NCBI GenBank assembly: GCA_037447655.1
Contig: JBBHKE010001626.1
Location: 62,001-126,000 of the forward strand
Direction of reading: 5' to 3'
DNA: 64,000 nucleotides
From: Zygnema cylindricum
Taxonomy: Eukaryota; Streptophyta; Zygnematophyceae; Zygnematales; Zygnemataceae
Below the pieces are notes generated by a model. That model saw only the letters and a program-made list of their open reading frames with translations, did not search any database and had not been told where the DNA came from. Positions 11,050 through 22,353 of this stretch are shown one piece after another. Position 1 is the stretch's first letter, and the number at the start of each line of letters is the position of its first letter. The position numbers and the translations under genes are program-made.

Positions 11050-11130
11050 GATGATATGGCCGAGTTGGTATAAGGCGCAGGTTTATGGTTCCTGTCCGAA
11101 GGGGCGTGGGTTCAAAACTCAATGTCATCA
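11050..11130 (+). tRNA. tRNA-Leu-like sequence, probably degenerate
   Basis: An 81-nt segment folds as a class II tRNA. The acceptor arms GATGATA and TGTCATC pair over all 7 bp with one G-T wobble. The D-arm is GCC...GGC with the A-box-like TGGCCGAGTTGG. A leucine-type long variable arm (TCCGAAGGGGC) and the B-box-like GGTTCAAAACT follow. Body and spacing match plant tRNA-Leu(AAG) closely. By that alignment the anticodon loop reads TTATGGT (anticodon ATG), the anticodon stem has a mismatch and one T-stem pair is lost. It is therefore more likely a pseudogene or the head of a tRNA-derived SINE than a functional gene. Confidence 0.5.
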
Positions 11131-11176
11131 TGCTTGAGGTTCCCTTTTCGCTCTCCTGTAGCTTTTTGCCTCGCTA

Positions 11177-11397
11177 CACCTTGAATCGTTATTAGAGTAG
11201 AAGTTATTTTAGCGTATAGAAATAATTACCGCTTCTAACGCTAATTGGGAATTTGGAAATTTTGAATTTTCAAAGAAATCGTCTACTCTAATTAGGAATT
11301 AGGGTTTTATTTTAAATAGTATGGATAATTCTATTTGAGAATTTGGAAAAAAAAGTACCCGAATTAGCGTTCAATACGCTAATAACGATTCAAGGTG
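11177..11397. mobile_element. Short Stowaway-like MITE (221 bp)
   Basis: The ends CACCTTGAATCGTTATTAG and CTAATAACGATTCAAGGTG are perfect inverted repeats between TA dinucleotides (11175, 11398). The interior is AT-rich with a second inverted pairing of GCTAATT / AATTAGCG motifs. Confidence 0.85.
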
Positions 11398-11556
11398 TAC
11401 TGCACTCCGTAGTGTACGTTTTGGTTTGTCGTCTTGCTGCGAAGCTCCCAGGGACCTGGAGGCTGCCCGGTCGTCTGGCCTCGGGTCGGCGCTCGCCGAA
11501 GGTGACGAGCGGCTTATCTGGTTGTAAAAAATCTGTTGCATAATCCATGAGACTTA

Positions 11557-13050
11557 GGGTGAGGTTCCATTAGGGAAAAAATGTCGTTGTTTAGTGAAAG
11601 TCGTACTGTTTCGTATAATACCGTACCAAAAAGAAAAATGTCAGAAAAACAAGCCTACTGGGGCCGCTTCTCCATCAGGCGCCAACAGTAATCGTACAAA
11701 AACGTTTACTGTTCACTTCTCCATCAAGTCGTGTCAGCAATGAAATCTATCGTGTATGTGCTTTATTTCGATTGGTGCACGTAGGTTACTCTTCTGACGG
11801 CGAACATAGTCAAAGATTCCAAAAGCACAATATCTGAACTTGTATCCGTACAGCCAGCCGCAAAATTACATTACATGCGTTTACAATTTGTATGTTTGTG
11901 TTTGTTCTTTTTGTCGTTGTTTTGTCGTTCGTGCTTCGTCATGGCGCCGCAAATTCCGGATGTCAACGGATGGTGGAGGAGGCGTCACGGCACATTCTTC
12001 AACAAACTGGATTTGATTCCCGCTTGTCCGAAGGCGCGTGGCAAATGTTCGAAGGTGCGTGGTTCGTACGTGACCTTTTCACGCGTAAACATTTTACACG
12101 ACCGGTGATAGGCTAGTGTCCTCCCTGAGGAGAGTAGCCAATCACTGGACGGAGTGACCTTTTACTTCGAAAATTCATAATCAGACGGTCGACGTTGTCG
12201 CCCAAAAGTTTGGAGAATCTTGACGAATCCCCAGTAATCATGTTTTATAAAAAAAAAAAAAAAAAACAGTACGGAAATGAGCTGGATATGTACGAAAATG
12301 TACTTTTTCCAGTAAACAACCCCACTCGTCTGATGGAGGTTCACCCTAAGAGCGTTGTTCCATTAGGCGGTCTCAGTAAACGTCAAAAAATCGTTTACTA
12401 AAGCCATCGTTCCATTGTGTCGCGTTAGTAACCAATGTTTTATTTGCGTGGCAAAATTTGACTGGTTCACGTAATAGATGATTACGATTCTAAAAAACTT
12501 GAAAGAATCTCTGACAACGAATCGTGACCACATATTTTTACCAGCGAAGGTAAAAATTGACTCGTACGACATATTGAATAAAATCTGTACGGGCGGACGA
12601 AACTTAAGATTTGTAAAAGCGTACGAAAATGTCAAAATGGTTAGTGGATGGCAACAAACGGGTGAAACAATATCCTTCGTCAAAGATTTTCTTGCGTCTT
12701 CCGGTGGCCTCGCATCCTCCCTGGCGGAAGGCACATGTCATATGTGACGTGTACTCACATGGTCGCGCGGTCGTCGTGGATATTTGTTCACTTTTCCACG
12801 AGGCACGATGCAATTCGCTCATGCGCTGAGAATTGACCTATTCGGGGACAATTGTTGCGAACTGAAAGTGTCAGACGATGTCATATCCGATTATGCATCC
12901 GAGAGTCCACATTAACGCCCATAAACATGGAGAATCAAATCCCTCATTTAGTAGCCTTGTTTTTCTAACATTTTTTTTTTGGTACGGCATTGTACGAAAC
13001 AGTACGACTTTCAGTAAACAACGTCATTTTTCCCTAATGGAACCTTGCCC
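11557..13050. mobile_element. Harbinger-like element, family 1, about 100-bp terminal repeats, with a nested relative
   Basis: The left end (GGGTGAGGTTCCATTAGGG...) and the reverse complement of the right end (GGGCAAGGTTCCATTAGGG...) match over roughly 105 bp, much longer than in other copies. The flanks are TTA and TAA. Inside, about 11660-12346 looks like a second family member: left CTTCTCCATCAGGCG, right CTGATGGAGGTTCACCC before TAA. It carries a central hairpin at 12102-12148. A further terminus-like direct repeat begins near 12350, so the exact nesting is unsure. The many short frames here lack domains. Confidence 0.65.
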
Positions 13051-13952
13051 TAATACGACAATTCTGTATAATTGCATTAAGTGTTCGTTGCCATAGCTTT
13101 TGTTAGGGTATGTCCCCATGTATTAAAGTATTGACTTTATCCTCTCATTTTCACCCAAAACGCAGTTCTATGCAATAAGAACTTCAACCGTACAAGAAAA
13201 TCAATTCTTTAAAAGTACAGCAAACGTCAAGTCGATACTTTGAATGTACTTCATGTTTGTCGTCGAGTTAACGAATCTTGGCGTTTTTCCTTTTTCAACT
13301 CCAGGGCAAGAGAATACAGCCTGTCAAAAAACTTCATAAAAAATCACCTCGCGACCTGATTTCAGGGAAAGTACCGCTCAAACAACGAATGAAAAACGGT
13401 CCAGGCACGCGCTACACGAGTGGTAAAATGTTAGGACGAGGGAGAGCACTCGCTATTTTTCTCCTTGGCCGTTGCGTGCATGTACGGAAAATACGAGCAT
13501 GTATGGAAAAAAATTTGCAGGGTCTCCGGACCTCCTTTTTCATTCATGGGTCCTTTGCATAATTTTGCGCCGTCGTCGCTTCTCCCCTCTCCCTCTCACA
13601 CTATCGCTTTTATCTCTCACTTTTTAGAATGAGGCACGACATTACTGGCATTAAATGAAAGATATTTAAAAAATAATTCTTTTGACTATCTTTATGTATA
13701 TTTTTATGGCAAGTCGATTGAGAAAAGTCGGAAAAACGAAATCGGATAGCCATGGTAGAAATTTCTTGAATTATGTGACGTCGACGTTGTCACAAGTGAG
13801 CATGACGTCTTAATGTCACAAATTCCTAAACATCTGCCATGTCACAAAATTACAAAAATCTAAACGTCTACAACCGTCGATGTTTTTGTTGGCGTCACCG
13901 ATTGTCGGAAGTTTCGTAGTAGTCGTCAATCGTCACAAAGTTGTACCTACGT

Positions 13953-14699
13953 TAGAGGTCGCAAACGGTCAACCGAAACCGTGACGGACCGTTAACCGAC
14001 CACCCGCGCCGGATCCGGAACGGATTCGGTTGCCAAATTTTGGGGGTCGGGCGGTTACGGTTGGTTGATTCACCATGAAAAAAAAACGGTCGGTTACGGT
14101 CGGTCCCCCAAAAAACCAAAAAAATGAAAATTTTGTACTGTCCCTATAATCCAACATTCTTGTACTTTGTATTCTTTGGCATCGTGGAAATACGTGACAT
14201 CATGATTAGCGTCGCAAATCTGACACGATACTGGAGTAAGCTATTTATTTCGCAAATCAAAGGGAACGCGACAAAGCGTCGCAAATCCGACACGGTAGTA
14301 CACTATTCATTTCGAAAATCATAGGGAACGCGACAAAGCGTCGCAAATCTGACACGGTAGTACAATATTCATTTCGCAAATCTTAGGGAACGCGACAAAG
14401 CGTCGCAATCTGACACGGTAGTAACACTATTCATTTCACAAATCTTAGGGAACGCGACAAATCGTAATTATTGGCTTATTCCGTCGTACATTGATTAATT
14501 TTGTACTTTTTCGGTTACGGGCGGGCACGGTTAGTCGCGAAAAATCAAGATTCGATTTTTTTTTTTTTCGTAAACGACGGTCGGTTAACGGTTAACAATT
14601 TTGGAGCGTGACAAAACTCGGTCGAGCGTCGGTTACTCAGATTTTGAAAAAAAAAACGGTCGGTTCGGGTATGATTTTTTTTGACTTTTGCGACCTCTA
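13953..14699. mobile_element. Non-autonomous hAT element with exact 8-bp target duplication
   Basis: Terminal repeats TAGAGGTCGC / GCGACCTCTA are flanked by ACCTACGT on each side (13945-13952 and 14700-14707). An 8-bp duplication with TAGRGGTNGC-type ends is typical of plant hAT elements. Both subterminal zones contain repeated CGGTCGGTTACGG-like words. The 747-bp element has no transposase and holds a fourfold tandem repeat at 14209-14466. Confidence 0.9.
14209..14466. repeat. Tandem repeat, about 67 bp, four copies, inside the hAT element
   Basis: Each unit contains CGTCGCAAATCTGACACG, a short TATTCATTTCGCAAAT block and AGGGAACGCGACAAAGCG. Unit starts are near 14209, 14276, 14343 and 14409; the last ends diverged (GACAAATCG). 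Confidence 0.85.
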
Positions 14700-14835
14700 A
14701 CCTACGTCTACAACCGTCACATGTCAAAGTTCCGATTTCATTTTCGCACATAAGGACGCTTTTCAAAGTAGTACGGAACACTTTACTACAGTCCAAAATA
14801 CTTTTTCAAAGTATCGCTTACATGGGGACGTACCC

Positions 14836-15553
14836 TTACACTTTAGTAGTTTAGCGTCTGATATTGCATTTCATTGGCGAATTAAAAGCGGCCGTCAGAA
14901 AAACACAGGATCGCATAAATGCGTCATGCAGCCTATGACGACATGATTAGGCAAGCTACGTCCCGAAAAGGTACTCGCGGTATCCACTTGTCACGATTTT
15001 ACGGGCGAAACTTTTTCTATAAGTAGTAAGGGCTACTGCGTTACTGAACACAGAGGACGAATGAGAAAAATCTAGTTGGTATGATCCATCTAGTCGTTGG
15101 AGTGAAGACCGGTCCCCTTAATTCGTGTCTTCTTCTACAAGAAAAGTCCAGGATGGCATTGGAGTACGGCACACTGTCCTACCGTACCGTATTAGAAATG
15201 CCGCTCCCTGCTGGGGCGGCTTTCCATGTAGTGGAATTTCTCTTCTTTTAGTTCGCGCTTTTTACGCGTTCCGTGAATTCTTCGGACCGAAATAAAACCG
15301 AAGATACCAGCATGGCAGTTCAGGTCGGCTGTACTGTTCTATTTTCATTTGTGACCTTTATAAGGAAGGTCCAATCTACAACGTCTGAGATTGTGACACG
15401 TATTACAGCTATGTTTCCACTAACCATGACGTTTTTGGTACGAACTATTTTACATTTTTACGTTCTCAATTTCTGTGAAACATGTGTCGATTTCACGAGG
15501 GCCACCTGGAGCCCTAGGAATATCAGTTCACCGCAATTTTGTCTAGCGCCTTA
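14836..15553. other. Intergenic, no gene recognised
   Basis: A 93-codon plus-strand frame (15273-15554) has no recognisable domain. No repeat relation was noticed. Confidence 0.35.
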
Positions 15554-16328
15554 GGGTAACCTTCCATCAGGCGAAAAGTGGGGTTGTTTACTGGAGAAAG
15601 TACCTTTCCGTACTAGGCCGTACTGTTTTTTTTTTTTTTTACAAAAGATGTTTACTAAAAATTCGTTGAAATTCTCCTGACTTCTTGGAGTACAATACCA
15701 CCGTCCTATTTTCAATTTTCGACGCAAACGCTTCTTGTTTCCAGTAAGTAGCTAGTCTCCTCCGACTATCCTCAAGAGGAGAGTTTGTGATTACTGGACG
15801 CGTGTTTTGGTCCACTTGTAAAGTCAGAGTCGATCCACGACAGACGTGAAGCAATAAACTTACATGTGGCAAATGGAGTGTACAGTGTGACATCAAAACC
15901 AGCCTGTTCGACGACAAAAAAAACTTGGTTGTAGGACATCACGCCACCTTCATAAATGTGCGATACAGCGATAATACATTCACGTACAAATGGTACATTC
16001 TTGGACATTTGTACAAACTTTAATTTTGCAACGGTTTTCGTGGCCGTTGGTACGACAACAACCCTAAGAACGTTCAGATTGTACATTAGCGTGACGCTAC
16101 TAGATATTTTAATCGGCGTCTGCGCGTACACATATGCAGCTGCGCGTACACATATGCAGCTATGATTTTGTCCTTTTGGAAATGATGATGCTCAACAGGA
16201 TCCTACGTGGTACCAATCGCAATCTAACACCTCATTCACTGGCACGACCTGATGGAAGGGTGTTACAAATATTACTGCCAGTAAACGTGTTCGTACGATT
16301 AGTGGGAACGCCTGATGGAAGATTACCG
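15554..16328. mobile_element. Harbinger-like MITE, family 1, copy E
   Basis: The left end GGGTAACCTTCCATCAGGCG follows TTA; the right end is CGCCTGATGGAAGATTACC. The first 60 bp resemble copies A and B (AAAAGTGGGGTTGTTTAC). A central hairpin lies at 15740-15798, with an 8-bp outer stem (TCCAGTAA/TTACTGGA) and a 7-bp inner stem (TCTCCTC/GAGGAGA). A 20-bp tandem duplication (GCAGCTGCGCGTACACATAT type) occurs near 16120-16160. The right flank is not cleanly duplicated. Confidence 0.7.
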
Positions 16329-16813
16329 CTAGTATGTCGTGTCTGCGATTCTACGGACCCACCTGGTTGACGTATTTCGGTATTTTCGTTTCTAAATGTT
16401 TTTGAAGGCGACAAAAATTGCGGACCTAAAATATTTTGCCGCTTAAAAGGTTTTGGCCACGTGTTACAAAGAGTAGATTGTTTTCATACAACGTTGTAAA
16501 GTGTCAGAAGATCTATCATTTACACTTACGGGTTGTCTATTTTTTACGCTAATAGTTCATCAAATTCAACGCTCCAAACAATTTCGTTGAAAAAAATCAT
16601 TCACCTCCGTCGACATAGTTTCAGAATTGGGTCTCAATTGACAACGCCCAAAACATAGAACGTATAGCGGCGTTATGAAAGTTTTAACATGAGTTCAAAA
16701 ATTTTCTAAATGATAATTCTAGTATTTTTTTTTAATTGGTACTTGTGTCTCTAGCTATTTGGGATTCGAACTTATTGAACACTTCGTGCTTTGTGCATGC
16801 TTCCACTTAATTA
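16329..16813. other. Intergenic spacer, no gene recognised
   Basis: AT-rich sequence between two Harbinger-like elements; nothing further seen. Confidence 0.35.
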
Positions 16814-17142
16814 GGGTGGCGTTCCATCAGACGAAAAGTGAGGTTGTTTACAGAAATCCAGACCTATCCGTACTACGTCGTACCTCGTATTTTGTTTTTA
16901 TACGCAAACAACATTACAGAGAATCTTGCCAATATTCTCCAAAGGTCTGGGAGGTAACAATGACCGTCAGATGTTTTTTCGCGAAGCATTCGCTTCGAAA
17001 GTTTTTGTAAATGGTGATGTACCTCGAGGAGGTACATCACCATTTATATAAAAAATTGAGCCGCGACACGCTGAATAATGAATGCACGTGTCACGACGGC
17101 AAACCAACAGAAATCGAAAAATTTCGCACAAGATATATGCAT

Positions 17143-17648
17143 CATAGTTCAAAAGTATGCGTTTTTATCGTAGGCATTTGGTAGGCGCACAGAACTTGGT
17201 ACAAAACTCGCGCAGAGTAGGCATAGCGTATGTGTGTGCGTTTGTGCACACTTTTGTACGAACGTACGAATCTGACGTATGATCATAGTACAGTGCACGC
17301 CGCTAGACGAAATTTCAGCGAATTGACACAGCGTAGATGAGTTGTGTTATGGGATTTTCATCTGATGTTGTTACATCGTTACCTTGATCAACGACCGTCT
17401 GATCGTCCAAATCTGACGGTTTAAATAAAAAATACCTCAAAACTCGCAAATTTTATTTTTTTTGTTCGAATGTTTTTCAAAATTTAGACATGACGTTTAA
17501 TTCTCTATCGATCGATACGCAACTCAACCCTGTTACTAATTTTTATTCATTTTGCAACCAATACAATATAGGTCTTAAGGTCATATTGTAAGTTTTATAT
17601 ACAATAGGCATATTGTATGGGCCTACTTTCACCTATTTTTGAACTATG
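17143..17648 (+). mobile_element. hAT-type MITE with 8-bp target duplication
   Basis: The terminal repeats CATAGTTCAAAAGTA and its near complement (ATTTTTGAACTATG) are flanked by ATATGCAT on both sides (17135-17142, 17649-17656). The empty site is preserved in copy A near 5430, confirming the insertion. The length is 506 bp with no coding capacity. An inverted relative is at 3749-4257. Confidence 0.92.
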
Positions 17649-18073
17649 ATATGCATTCAAAAATTCAACGAAAATCACGAAAGTGATCTCGCAACGAGCT
17701 TTCGTCGCGCTATTTTTGTTACCGGCCATTCATCACACTATTTGTGGAAGCGCTCATTCGTCACGCGAAAAAGCAGAAACCCTATAAATAATGAACTGGC
17801 ATATGACAAGCGTTGCAAATAATGAGCTAGCATTTGACAAGCGTTTGCAAAGAGTACAAAATTTGTGTGGTACGATGCCCTGGTCTGCATGTACATGATA
17901 TGCAAATGACGATTTCGAGTTGAAGTTGGTGGGTGTAAAAAATATTTGACGATTTTCAATATACGATCTTATCTTACGTGGTACCACTCATTTTTGAGCA
18001 CGTGGATTACAGACCCTGCGCAAGAGAACAACGTTCAAAGTGTAGCATTCTGTAATGCTGTTCGTACGATTAC

Positions 18074-19253
18074 TGAAACTCTGAGACCTCCATCGGCCCT
18101 CAGAGTAAGCAGATCCAAAGAAGCTAATCTAGATAGTGCCGACTCCTAACTTGATATAAACCCGAATGACTGACCCCTTGACAATCAGAACCCAAATATA
18201 GATTCACCCTTGTGAAATATCACTTTCTGTGTGGTCAGTTCCACCACAGAATGCAAAGTTAGAATATGAGATTATGACACATTCACCCACTTTGACTTTC
18301 CCTTTGAAATGCAGCCACCCTGGCAGACAAAAACTCTGACCGACTACACCCTTGTGTATCTTGGACTCCCATGAGTCCGCAGCAAAAAAAATCATTGAAA
18401 ATGGTCAAGTAATTGGCTAGTTATGGCTGGCCAAAGTTTGCCATTTATACAGGGTACTCGCTGGGAGAGGCAGCTACCTACCCAAAATTTTCTAAGTCCT
18501 ATTCTCCCTCTAAAAATCTATCTACTGAAGTACGGCACCAATCAAATTATTGTGTCGTACAGAAAAGTACAGGTGTCGGTGTACTTTATGTACGGCCATT
18601 GTACGACATGGCCAAAATGTCGACACGTGTCAAATCAGGATTAGTTCCTTTAATCTCCAGAATTCCCGTAATCCAATGTTATCACGCCACGTGTCATCTG
18701 ACGTGGCAAAGACCGTAAAACGCCGAAAGTGCCTTTTCCGTGATCGCGGCGCCTATCGCGGCCGTCCCATCAAAACCGGCTATAATCCTAGCCGCTGAAA
18801 TTCGACGCGCGGTATTTGTTTCGCTATCGAAACAAATGCGCGGTATCCGTTCTGTCCCGATACCGTACTTCAACTAAATCAAACTGTATCTATGCGCTAA
18901 GTATCTATTCGCCGTTAAACGAATTAATCTACATGTAAGGATTTATATATTTATCAAACCCTATATATCGTAATATGAGTCCTAGACGTAACGGCTAGAG
19001 CTAACCGCTACTTCAAATTGACGGACGGTAGTGACCAAGATCAATTCCTGGGTCCGTCATCTAACTTTTGTTAAGTCTACCTAATTTACCCCTTGCCTTC
19101 TAAAGAGAGATTAGGCAGCCATGGCTCTAGCTCCCTATCCAGCCTTCAGTGACTACAACAAGTGTGGGGGCTTGGAGAGGGGAGTTAGAGGCAGACCGCC
19201 TCTGCCTTTTTCTATCCTATTTACAGACCTAGAAAATACACAAATATCAACAC
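18074..19253 (-). repeat. 3' LTR of the TR-GAG element
   Basis: Paired with 21175-22353. It contains an inverted pair of ACGT boxes (GCCACGT and ACGTGGC, 18686-18707), a short palindrome GTTTCGCTATCGAAAC near 18818, and ends inside MITE copy B. Confidence 0.85.
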
Positions 19254-19494
19254 TCCCCTTATTTTCTAGTCTATTTTCCTTTCAACTCCCACAGACAAAA
19301 AAAAACCCAAATACTCCCTCCCAATTTTTTTTTTCTTTTCCTTTTCCTTTTCTTGTTATAGACCTTTATGATAATACCCTCACATTTTAAAAGGTCCATT
19401 AGATGAGCTGAAATAAAAATTCCATCTTGCTGATCACATATTTTATTAAGCATCGCAATTTTCATAACCCCGAGCAAAGATTTTGTCCACCTCA

Positions 19495-20058
19495 TCACTT
19501 TTTCATCCACACACAAGTCGATTTCTCTCTTGCAATCCAAACAGCCAGTCCCATCTCCAATCTGCAACATATACCAGATGTTAACCCTTTTACAGGCACA
19601 CCTTCATAAATACCATCACTCCCTTTAGCGATGTCAAACCCATTACCCGCAAAAATTAAACTTTCCTCACTTTCTCCCATGGATTTCTTTCCACTATCAC
19701 TTTCTGTTTTAATTCCCAATAAATACTTCTTCTCCCCTAAACCTTTAATCAAATATTTCTCTTCTCCCCTATCCTTCAAAACCTCTTCGAGTTTCACTTC
19801 TCCCCTTTCCTCGGAATCCGTTGAAGTCTCCCTTTTCGACCAGTTTTCTGTTTCCCTATTATCTATAAAATTATCATCATTAATTTTATCTTTCCCATTT
19901 TCACTTATGGATCCTAGATCTGACTTTCTCATTTCTAAGTCATACACTCTACACTCCTCGACATCCTCAAGTACCTCCTCTCTCTTTACTTCCCTTATAC
20001 CTCCAAAAGCACACTGTTGCTTTCGTGGAATTTCTGTGTGTTTTTCTCTCTTCCCCAT
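19495..20058 (-). CDS. Unknown charged ORF in the TR-GAG element
   Basis: 187 codons rich in Lys and Glu (REVKREEVLEDVEE, SEERGEVKLEEVLKDRGEE with a repeated VKLEEVL/KREEVLED-like pattern). It lies downstream of the zinc knuckle, in a different frame from gag, about where protease would begin in a full copia element, but no DSG protease motif is present. It may be a decayed pol remnant, a captured host fragment or an accessory frame. I do not recognise it. Confidence 0.35.
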   Translation of the reverse strand: MGKREKHTEIPRKQQCAFGGIREVKREEVLEDVEECRVYDLEMRKSDLGSISENGKDKINDDNFIDNRETENWSKRETSTDSEERGEVKLEEVLKDRGEEKYLIKGLGEKKYLLGIKTESDSGKKSMGESEESLIFAGNGFDIAKGSDGIYEGVPVKGLTSGICCRLEMGLAVWIAREKSTCVWMKK

Positions 20059-20078
20059 ACTACTAATCCGGAGAAGAT

Positions 20079-21107
20079 CTAAAATATCTTCATCCTCTTT
20101 CTCCTCTTCCCTTCTTCCTCCTCATCCACATTCCAACTTCTAAGTTTTTCCAAACAAGGGCATTCCTCCATATAATGACTCGGTTCCCTACAAAAGAAGC
20201 AAACCCCCTTTTTCAAATCTCCCTTTTCTTTTCCTCTCCCTCTCTTTCCACCAAAGTTCTGATAAGGTTTACCTTTGTCTTTCTTTCTCTCATCACGCTT
20301 CCGCTCATCACCACCGTTCCTCTCATCACGCTTCCGCTCGTCACCGCCGTTCCTCTCATCACGCTTCCGCCAATCACCACCAGCTGAAAATGCATTGACC
20401 TTGTCCCTTCCCCTACGAAGCTCCAAAGTGCTTTCCCTCACAAGAATTATACCCATGGTAAAGCTCTAAGTCCATGAGGAGCCATCCATTGCCTGCATAC
20501 GACAAATGATGTTTTCGTACTCATCTGGGAGTTTCATAAGTAGTGCATTAATCTTACTCTCCTCAGATTCTCCATATCCCGCACTAGTAAGCTCAACGTA
20601 TAACGCAGCAATATCATTGCAAAACTCTATCATGCTACCGCCTTTATAAACGTAGGCATCTATTTCCTGTTTTACTAATTGCTGCCTCTGAATAGTCTCA
20701 CTCTTATAAATCTGAATTAGTGCTTCCCATATTTTTGAATCTTTGGTTAGAATTAAAAGAGTGATAGCTATCGACTTAGACACATATCTAAGTATGAGAT
20801 GTTTTGCTATAGTGTTTTTGTATTCCCATATTTTTCTGTCATTTTCTTCAGTTTTAATCCCTACATGTGGTACCATAGTTGAGAGCCTAGCTCCCCTCAC
20901 CATAGGTGTCCCATTTTCCTTCTCCCCTATTTCTCTATCCACGGAAAGATTTTTCCCTTCACCTTCCGTTGCATCTGAACTCCGATTGATATTCTGTGCA
21001 GCCTCAAATGAATCCCCATAGTAAGCTCCTCCAAAGCCAAGTGGCGAACATCTCACTTGTCCCGAAACAATTCCCCATAAGTGCTTCTCGATAAGCAATC
21101 CCGCCAT
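20079..21107 (-). pseudogene. gag of the TR-GAG element (UBN2/copia type), one in-frame stop
   Basis: Reading from 21107 the first part contains KIWEALIQIYKSE, MIEFCNDIAALYVELTSAG and INALLMKLPDEYENI, the hallmark blocks of copia UBN2-type gag. A stop codon at 20466-20468 interrupts the frame, which continues unchanged to 20079. The second part has three tandem RKRDERNGGDE repeats and the zinc knuckle CFFCREPSHYMEEC (C-X2-C-X4-H-X4-C). Gag packages retrotransposon RNA in cytoplasmic particles. The stop means this copy is probably not functional, or depends on readthrough. Confidence 0.8.
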
Positions 21108-21174
21108 TGTAAACTCTCAATAAGTGAAGTTTGTTCAATCAAACATAAACACCCTAGATGGTGGGCCCATAACC

Positions 21175-22353
21175 TAAAACTCTGAGACCTCCATTGGCCC
21201 TCAGAGTATGCAGATCTAAAAGAACCTAATCTAGATAGTGCGAACTCCAAGATGATATAAACCCAAGTGACTGACCCTTTGACAATCTATACCCCAATAT
21301 AGATTCACCCTAGTGAAATAACACTTTCTGTGTGCTTAGTTCCACCACAGAATGCAAAGTTAGAATATGAGATTTAGACACATTCACCCACTTTGATTTT
21401 CCCTTAGAAATGCAGTCACCCTGGCAGACAAAAACTCTGACCGGTTACACCCCTATGTAGCGTAGAATCCCTTGAGTCCGTAGCAAAAAAAATCACTGAA
21501 AATGGTCAAGTAAATTGATAGTAATGGCTGGCCAAAGTTTGCCATTTATACAATGTGCTCTCTGGGAGAGGCAGCTACCTACCCAAAATTTTCTAAGTCC
21601 TATTTCCTCTCTAAAAATTATCTTCTGAAGTATGGCACCAATCAAATTATTGTGTCGTACAGAAAAGTACAGGTGCCGGTGTACTTTCTGTACGACCATT
21701 GTATGACATGGCCAAAATGTCGACACAGGACAAATCAGGATTAGTTATTGCAATCTCCGATATTCCCGTAATCCAATGTTATCACGCCACGTGTCATCTG
21801 ACGTGGCAAATACCGTAAAACGCCAAAAGTACCTTTTTCGTGATCGCGGCGCCTATCGCGGTCGTCAAATCATAACCGGCTATAATCGTAGCCGCTGAAA
21901 TTCGACGTGCGGTATTTGTTTCGCTATCGAAACAAATGCGCGGTATCCATTCTGTCCCCGTACCGTACTTCGTAATATATCAAACTGTTTCTATGCACTA
22001 AGTATCTATTCGCTGTTAAAGGAATTAACTTACATATGACGATTTATATATTTAGCAAACCCTATATATCGTAATATGTGTCCTAGACTTAACAGCTAGA
22101 GCTAACGGCTAATGCAAATTGACGTACGGCATGGACCAGGATCAATTCTTGGGTCCGTCAACTAACTTTTGGTAAGTCTACCTAATTTACCCCTTGTCTT
22201 CTCTAGAGAGCTTAGGCAGCCATGGCTCTAGCTCCCTATCTAGCCTTCAGTGACTACAACAAGTGTGGGGGCTTGGAGAGGGGAGTTAGAGGCAGACTGC
22301 CTCTGCCTTTTTCTATCCTATTTACAGACCTAGAAAATACACAAATATCAACA
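21175..22353 (-). repeat. 5' LTR of the TR-GAG element
   Basis: Direct-repeat partner of 18074-19253, with the same ACGT-box pair at 21786-21807. The sequence after it in element orientation (GGTTATGGGCCCACC) is not the usual initiator-Met primer-binding site. Confidence 0.85.

Larger units (their letters stand above)
13106..14835. mobile_element. GGGT-type MITE, family 2, copy 1, interrupted by a hAT element
   Basis: The ends GGGTATGTCCCCATGTA and TACATGGGGACGTACCC are inverted repeats flanked by TTA on both sides (13103-13105, 14836-14838). Without the insert 13953-14699 the element is about 980 bp. Its interior matches 52942-53880 in the opposite orientation. Shared blocks include the GACGTCGACGTTGTCACAAG region and a purine-rich stretch around 13560-13640. 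No transposase was recognised. Confidence 0.75.
18074..22353 (-). mobile_element. Non-autonomous LTR retrotransposon with gag only (TR-GAG type)
   Basis: Two direct repeats of about 1180 bp (18074-19253 and 21175-22353), roughly 90% alike by eye, enclose a 1.9-kb interior. On the minus strand the LTR begins TGTTGATATTTG and ends GTTTCA or GTTTTA, and a polypurine tract (AATAAGGGGAG) precedes the 3' LTR. The interior codes for a copia-type gag with one zinc knuckle and a second charged frame; protease, integrase and reverse transcriptase are absent. It sits inside MITE copy B, but no 5-bp duplication is evident at the junctions. The divergence of the LTRs indicates an older insertion than the copia at 55500. 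Confidence 0.85.

Noticed and set aside
19631-20143. 170-codon plus-strand Ser-rich frame
   Set aside because: It is antisense to the Glu/Lys-rich ORF of the TR-GAG element; composition is explained by the complement.
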